Below are positions 60,517 through 64,000 of a stretch of 64,000 nt of DNA, one piece after another. The notes under the pieces are model-generated. The model was not told where the DNA came from, ran no database searches, and saw only the letters and a program-made list of their open reading frames with translations. A program made the position numbers and the translations under genes. Every line of letters starts with the position of its first letter. Positions within the stretch are counted from its first letter, which is position 1. Source of the stretch: Algorimicrobium hallyeonense (lineage in GTDB: Bacteria > Bacteroidota > Bacteroidia > Flavobacteriales > Flavobacteriaceae); the NCBI RefSeq assembly GCF_042657385.1, contig NZ_JBHSLA010000002.1, positions 310,001 to 374,000 on the forward strand. The letters are read 5' to 3'.

Positions 60517-60987
60517 TTAATAAGCCGTTTTATCAGTTTTTTTCGTCCATTCCTGAAAAGGTTCAATAGCAATATCGCGCGCCAATTGCTCAAATGGAAT
60601 GCTACGTTCAGCATATGGTAATGGAATTTCCTTGTATATAAACTCATCATCAAAGCCAATATTAGCGGCGTCATTTTGGCTACTTCCGTAATACACTTTA
60701 TCAGGTCTTGCCCAATAAATAGCACCTAAACACATAGGACACGGTTCGCAAGATGTGTAAATTTCACAACCATCCAATTGAAAAGAGCCCAAATTTTTGC
60801 AGGCATCTCTAATAGCAGTCACTTCAGCATGTGCCGTAGGGTCATTACTAGAGGTAACTTTGTTATTTCCACGTCCAACTATTTTTCCATCTTTAACAAT
60901 AACGCAACCAAATGGTCCACCTTCGTTATTATTCATTCCTTTTAAAGCTGCGTTTACAGCTTCTTTCATAAATTGTTCTTTCGACAT
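60517..60987 (-). CDS. Nucleoside/guanine deaminase (CDA fold)
   Basis: A 156-residue zinc deaminase. The zinc and proton-shuttle motifs are H53-A-E55 (TAHAEVTAIRDA) and C83-P-M-C86 (SCEPCPMCLGAIYWA). The start region GGPFGCVIVKDGKIVGRGNNKVTSSNDPTAHAE and the end PFEQLARDIAIEPFQEW fit bacterial guanine deaminase (GuaD, B. subtilis type). It would convert guanine to xanthine, the substrate of the dehydrogenase next door. A longer frame reaches 61098 but ATG 60987 gives the family start. Confidence 0.9.
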   Translation of the reverse strand: MSKEQFMKEAVNAALKGMNNNEGGPFGCVIVKDGKIVGRGNNKVTSSNDPTAHAEVTAIRDACKNLGSFQLDGCEIYTSCEPCPMCLGAIYWARPDKVYYGSSQNDAANIGFDDEFIYKEIPLPYAERSIPFEQLARDIAIEPFQEWTKKTDKTAY

Positions 60988-60995
60988 TTTAAAAA

Positions 60996-61012
60996 TATTT
61001 TTCTGAAAAATA
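60996..61012. promoter_or_regulatory. Inverted repeat before the deaminase gene
   Basis: TATTTTTC and GAAAAATA form an 8-base inverted repeat (centre T) ending eight bases before the deaminase start. It may be a hairpin or operator. Confidence 0.4.
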
Positions 61013-61116
61013 CAAATCATTTGAAGTAATCCGACCGAAAATTGCTGATATTTATAAACACAATGTGTCATAGCTTTTATTACGCTTGATTTATGCACAT
61101 TTTATTATAAAAATTG

Positions 61117-61533
61117 CTATCTATTTTTCACCAACTCATCAACATGCATCATATATGTAGCGATGGCATTTAGTTCCTCATCGGTAATATTTTTTAGGAA
61201 CCCATCAATATTGTCTTGCATAATAGCAATTTCACTTGCCGTTACATCTAAAATTGGTTTGGAATTGCCCTTTAAAAACGCCACAATATCAGCGTTGTTT
61301 TCTTTGTACACCTTCATAATTTCAATAACCGATGGCGCTTTAAAATAGGTGTCTATGTCGTGACAGGTAACACAGGTTTTTTCTGAAAATAAGCGATTAC
61401 CTAGAAAGATTTTAGAATCGTAACTTAATTCCGTACGTTCGGGAACAGAATTATCAATTGATTCTTCTATTTTTTTTTCAGACTTACAGCTGTTCAGCAG
61501 TAAAATGAACAGTAGAATTGTAAATATTCGCAT
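61117..61533 (-). CDS. c-type cytochrome lipoprotein
   Basis: A 138-residue lipoprotein (lipobox LNSC, Cys16) with one heme c site Cys54-V-T-Cys57-His58. A distal Met is probably in IATYMMHVDELV near the C-terminus. It should be attached to the envelope and carry electrons; small mono-heme lipoproteins are often linked to respiratory chains. ATG 61533 gives a compact lipoprotein signal; a longer frame to 61605 does not. No other cytochrome gene is near. Confidence 0.85.
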   Translation of the reverse strand: MRIFTILLFILLLNSCKSEKKIEESIDNSVPERTELSYDSKIFLGNRLFSEKTCVTCHDIDTYFKAPSVIEIMKVYKENNADIVAFLKGNSKPILDVTASEIAIMQDNIDGFLKNITDEELNAIATYMMHVDELVKNR

Positions 61534-61726
61534 ACCCAAGTTTTTAAATTTCTTCGTGAGAATGAAGATATTACTAAAGTATAAAATATAATAATTAGAT
61601 AACATGACAATTATCAGGCGTGTTAATAATCATGTATTTATAAAAAGAAAACTCCAATAGATATGACCAAACAGACCGCTATTGGAGTTTTAAATTTTTA
61701 TTAAAAGTTAAAAACTATTTTATGTG

Positions 61727-62176
61727 TTACGCGTTTTCTAGCGTGCGTTGTGTTCTTCTATAGGTGTAATTTGGATAGATACTACGTTTTGCAAAACGGT
61801 TTAATTTATCACTATTAATCATTTTAATATACACTTGTTTCGTTACACCAAAATACTCATAAGACGAACCGTCTTGAAAGAAAATTTCAAGTAATAAACC
61901 TTTATGGGTATAATCTGCAATACTAGAATTGGTAATGGTTTCTGTGTAAGCTTCTAAATTAGCAGCAATAGTTTCTGGTGCAATACTGACTAAAAAATGG
62001 TAGCCATCTATAATCTTTCTACTTTTTATTTCAGCTTCTTCTTGACGCTCGTCTCCATCTTGAAACTTGTCTGGATGCCACTCTTTAACCAAATCACGAT
62101 AGCTCTTTTTTAAAGACTTAAGCTCCAATTCCTTTTCAACTCCAAAGAGTTTCTTGTATTCGTTTATGCGCTTCAT
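61727..62176 (-). CDS. J-domain protein fused to a KTSC domain
   Basis: A 149-residue protein. Residues 1-60 form a J domain with the HPD motif in VKEWHPDKFQDGD, which would stimulate a DnaK-type Hsp70. Residues 85-149 match the KTSC domain: SSIADYTHKGLLLEIFFQDGSSYEYFGVTKQVYIKMI then RSIYPNYTYRR. KTSC often occurs with lysyl-tRNA synthetase-like or phage proteins, but its function is unclear. ATG 62176 is preferred over 62218, because the -7 box at 62197-62204 lies between them. Confidence 0.85.
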   Translation of the reverse strand: MKRINEYKKLFGVEKELELKSLKKSYRDLVKEWHPDKFQDGDERQEEAEIKSRKIIDGYHFLVSIAPETIAANLEAYTETITNSSIADYTHKGLLLEIFFQDGSSYEYFGVTKQVYIKMINSDKLNRFAKRSIYPNYTYRRTQRTLENA

Positions 62177-62196
62177 ACCAAATTTATTTGAGGGCG

Positions 62197-62227
62197 CAAA
62201 AGTACATGTAAATAACACATAAACAAC
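62197..62227 (-). promoter_or_regulatory. Promoter of the J-domain/KTSC gene
   Basis: TACTTTTG (minus strand, 62204-62197) is a full TANNTTTG match. A TTG triplet lies about 20 bases upstream on the same strand. The start codon is 21 bases downstream. Confidence 0.55.
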
Positions 62228-62327
62228 ATTAATAATTAAATAATGTTTAGTTGGTTTTTAATCTATTAAATATGATTAATTTTATAACCATGAATAAATT
62301 CTGTTATCCTTAAAATCTTACTGAAAT

Positions 62328-62765
62328 ATGACTTCAAAAATCCAATCCATTCATGTTAAAGATTTAGAAGGTGCTGTTGTTGATTTAATATTGAGGTACA
62401 ACAACAAAATTTTATTACTAATTATTTATAATAATGACTGTTTAGGATGTACAGGACGCGCTATTCCTCTTGCTTATGAATTTCAAACAAAATACCCGGT
62501 TATTCAAGTAATTGGTATTCATTCTGATTTTAAAAATCGAGAAGGAACTAAAACATCTATAACGCGTATTTTTAGAAATGGTCAAATTCCCTTTCCAATT
62601 TACATTGACGAACATCATAGAGTCTATGATCAATTCGAAGCAGAAGGGACTCCGCAATGGGTTTTAATTACAGAAAATGGCACCTTGTTCCGTTCCTTTT
62701 TTGGGTCTCAAGCTAATGCCCAAAACAGGCTCTACTACGCCATTGAAGCGCTTATAAATAATTAA
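62328..62765 (+). CDS. Redoxin-like protein with CLGC motif
   Basis: A 145-residue thioredoxin-fold protein. The redox motif is Cys38-L-G-Cys41 in LIIYNNDCLGCTGRAIP. The cis-proline region is EAEGTPQWVLITENGTLFRSFFGSQ. It has no signal peptide and no membrane helix, so it appears cytoplasmic, although many TlpA-like relatives are exported. It resembles AhpC/TSA-type redoxins and may reduce disulfides or peroxides. It is a single gene with a near-consensus -7 box just upstream. Confidence 0.82.
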   Translation: MTSKIQSIHVKDLEGAVVDLILRYNNKILLLIIYNNDCLGCTGRAIPLAYEFQTKYPVIQVIGIHSDFKNREGTKTSITRIFRNGQIPFPIYIDEHHRVYDQFEAEGTPQWVLITENGTLFRSFFGSQANAQNRLYYAIEALINN

Positions 62766-62886
62766 AATGTACGTCTATACTATTCATTTACTTGAAATTA
62801 GGGTTAAAACCGCATAAAAATTTTGCCGAAATATTAAAACCCTAAACCTTTAATACATTAAACCTAGCATAATTTTATATAAAAGT

Positions 62887-62894
62887 TATATTTG
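62887..62894 (+). promoter_or_regulatory. -7 promoter element of the beta-helix gene
   Basis: TATATTTG is a full TANNTTTG match, 34 bases before ATG 62929. Confidence 0.55.
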
Positions 62895-62928
62895 ACCCCA
62901 ATTTTAATAACCCCAAATTTTTAAACAC

Positions 62929-64000
62929 ATGAAAAAAATTACGTTTACAATTTTTACAATTTGCTTATGTATAACAGAGTTTGCTTTAGCACAAACGGTT
63001 ATCCATGTTCCAACAGATCAATCTACTGTTCAAGCTGCGGTAAATGCCGCATCCAATAATGATATAATAGTTGTTGCCAATGGTACTTATAACGAAAGTA
63101 TTAATCTTGCTACGGGACCAAATGGTATTTCTATTCAAGCAGAAAATGCAGGTAATGCAATCATTAATGGTAATTCGGCACCAGCTTTTTTTGCGGCTGG
63201 ACATACCGGAAATATTACAATCTCTGGGTTTACCTTAACCTCTTCTTTAAACTCTAATAGTCAAGGCATCATTCATATGTCCAATGTATTGGGTCATATA
63301 TCCGTAATTGGTAACGCGTTTTCAGCAGATAACACAAACGGAATCTATCTGAACTCTAATAGTACTATAGAATTGAGTGCCTCTATTTTAAATAATAGTT
63401 TTGGTAATTTCGGCAATGACGACCTGATAAAAATTGGTGTAGGTGAAAATGGTATTGGTGGAGATGCTAATATTCTGATTGATAATAACTCCAACACAGG
63501 AACATTAGAAGATGATGCTATAGAGGTTGCTTTTGAAAATAACAATAGCCATGCAACTTTGGTAATTACCAATAATAATTTTAGCAACTGGCTTGGATCT
63601 GGCAGCGGTATAGATGTACACCTAGGAAATGGTAGTCCTGCAGCTACTAATTTAGAAGCTCGCTTTACTATTGCTGGAAACATGTTAACCAATGTGGATG
63701 GTGATGCGCTTTTAATTAATTTAGATGGTATTAATAACACCCTTTATGGAACTATATCAAATAACACCATTATAGGTGATAATTTAAACACGAGTAATGG
63801 TATGTTTATAGATGGTGACAGTACATCCAATGGTGTGCAAGCAACCTTAACAATTAATAACAACACGATATCTGGTATCATAAACAACGGTATTTATGAT
63901 AGGCCGTTTTGCGATGATGTTTCAACAGATGTTTGGAATTTAGTTATTAATAATAATACTATAGATAATCCAAATTCCGACAATTCACCTGCCGATATGA
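62929..64000 (+). CDS. Secreted parallel beta-helix protein, 3'-truncated
   Basis: A secreted protein with signal peptide ending FALAQ (residue 22). The visible 357 residues are made of repeats rich in Asn, Ile, Thr and Gly (SVQAA then IIVVANGTYNESINL, ITISGFTL, NNTISGI), typical of right-handed parallel beta-helices as in pectate-lyase-like (PbH1) repeats. The frame is open to the edge of the window, so the C-terminus, where a T9SS sorting domain might sit, is not seen. It could be a surface adhesin or polysaccharide-acting enzyme; no catalytic site can be named. Confidence 0.85.
   Translation, partial: MKKITFTIFTICLCITEFALAQTVIHVPTDQSTVQAAVNAASNNDIIVVANGTYNESINLATGPNGISIQAENAGNAIINGNSAPAFFAAGHTGNITISGFTLTSSLNSNSQGIIHMSNVLGHISVIGNAFSADNTNGIYLNSNSTIELSASILNNSFGNFGNDDLIKIGVGENGIGGDANILIDNNSNTGTLEDDAIEVAFENNNSHATLVITNNNFSNWLGSGSGIDVHLGNGSPAATNLEARFTIAGNMLTNVDGDALLINLDGINNTLYGTISNNTIIGDNLNTSNGMFIDGDSTSNGVQATLTINNNTISGIINNGIYDRPFCDDVSTDVWNLVINNNTIDNPNSDNSPADM

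Noticed and set aside
60423..60725. A 100-codon minus-strand frame across the nested repeat and the deaminase gene.
   Set aside because: It is out of frame with the clear deaminase gene and runs through the palindromic repeat; it is a shadow frame.
62986..63740. Minus-strand frames within the beta-helix gene.
   Set aside because: The plus-strand frame from 62929 has a promoter, signal peptide and regular beta-helix repeats; the opposite frames arise from its repetitive composition.
1..64000. CRISPR arrays, prophage, integrase or transposase genes, tRNA and rRNA genes.
   Set aside because: None was recognised on either strand. Repeats found are short palindromes and two-copy direct repeats without the regular spacing of CRISPR arrays.

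Overview
The window looks like a chromosomal segment of a marine member of the Flavobacteriaceae (Bacteroidota). The reasons are the AT-rich composition, many promoters of the Bacteroidota type (TANNTTTG at -7, often with TTG or TTTG about 20 bases upstream), near-absence of Shine-Dalgarno sequences, many short Gram-negative lipoprotein signals, a type IX secretion sorting domain on a leucine-rich repeat protein, and typical families (fused branched-chain E1, DUF6428, TPR-TM-HTH regulator). No rRNA, tRNA, CRISPR array, transposase or phage gene was seen. The genus cannot be named from the sequence. The gene at the left edge lacks its 5' end and the gene at the right edge lacks its 3' end.

Layout. 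1-6.2 kb: end of a fused 2-oxoacid dehydrogenase E1, a membrane dipeptidase lipoprotein, a 3D-domain lipoprotein, an orphan ExbD, a gene-poor 840-base stretch that holds three tiny minus-strand reading frames with a shared C-terminal motif, a secreted protein and a pseudouridine synthase. 6.3-22 kb: helicase, DUF1853 protein, OmpA lipoprotein, DUF3817-MscS pair, LRR/T9SS surface protein, M16 peptidase, two rRNA methyltransferases, DEAD-box helicase, cold-shock-domain protein, porin and a membrane hydrolase. 22-30 kb: one long minus-strand export operon led by a TetR repressor (TolC, HlyD-like adaptor, His-rich lipoprotein, OsmC protein, two ABC ATPases, two ABC-2 permeases), with an operator overlapping its promoter. 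30-37.7 kb: topoisomerase III, an arsenic operon (arsR, DUF6428, arsC-like, acr3), and a TPR-HTH regulator followed by a small secreted protein whose promoter carries four 11-base phased repeats. 37.7-45.9 kb: M23/LysM peptidase, DEFD-box helicase, ene-reductase and zinc alcohol dehydrogenase, thiE, a lipoprotein, a thiol peroxidase-like protein and a small membrane protein. 45.9-50 kb: a YbbA/YbbP-type ABC system divergent from a GDSL esterase, the arrangement of E. coli tesA-ybbA-ybbP. 50-61 kb: DEAD helicase, luciferase-like monooxygenase, MFS carrier, and a purine-oxidation locus (XdhC, an uncharacterised membrane protein, a THEP1-like NTPase, both xanthine dehydrogenase subunits, guanine deaminase). 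61-64 kb: a c-type cytochrome lipoprotein, a J-domain/KTSC protein, a redoxin and the start of a secreted beta-helix protein.

How genes work together. Guanine deaminase would produce xanthine, the two-subunit xanthine dehydrogenase would oxidise it, and XdhC would supply the sulfurated molybdenum cofactor; the membrane protein and NTPase between them are unexplained. The ABC export operon builds a complete envelope-spanning efflux system under TetR control. The ars operon detoxifies arsenate by reduction and arsenite efflux. The most novel-looking material is small: the microprotein cluster at 4189-4629, the phased repeats at 37042-37085, the in-frame repeat at 42690-42898, and the XdhC-linked membrane protein/NTPase pair.
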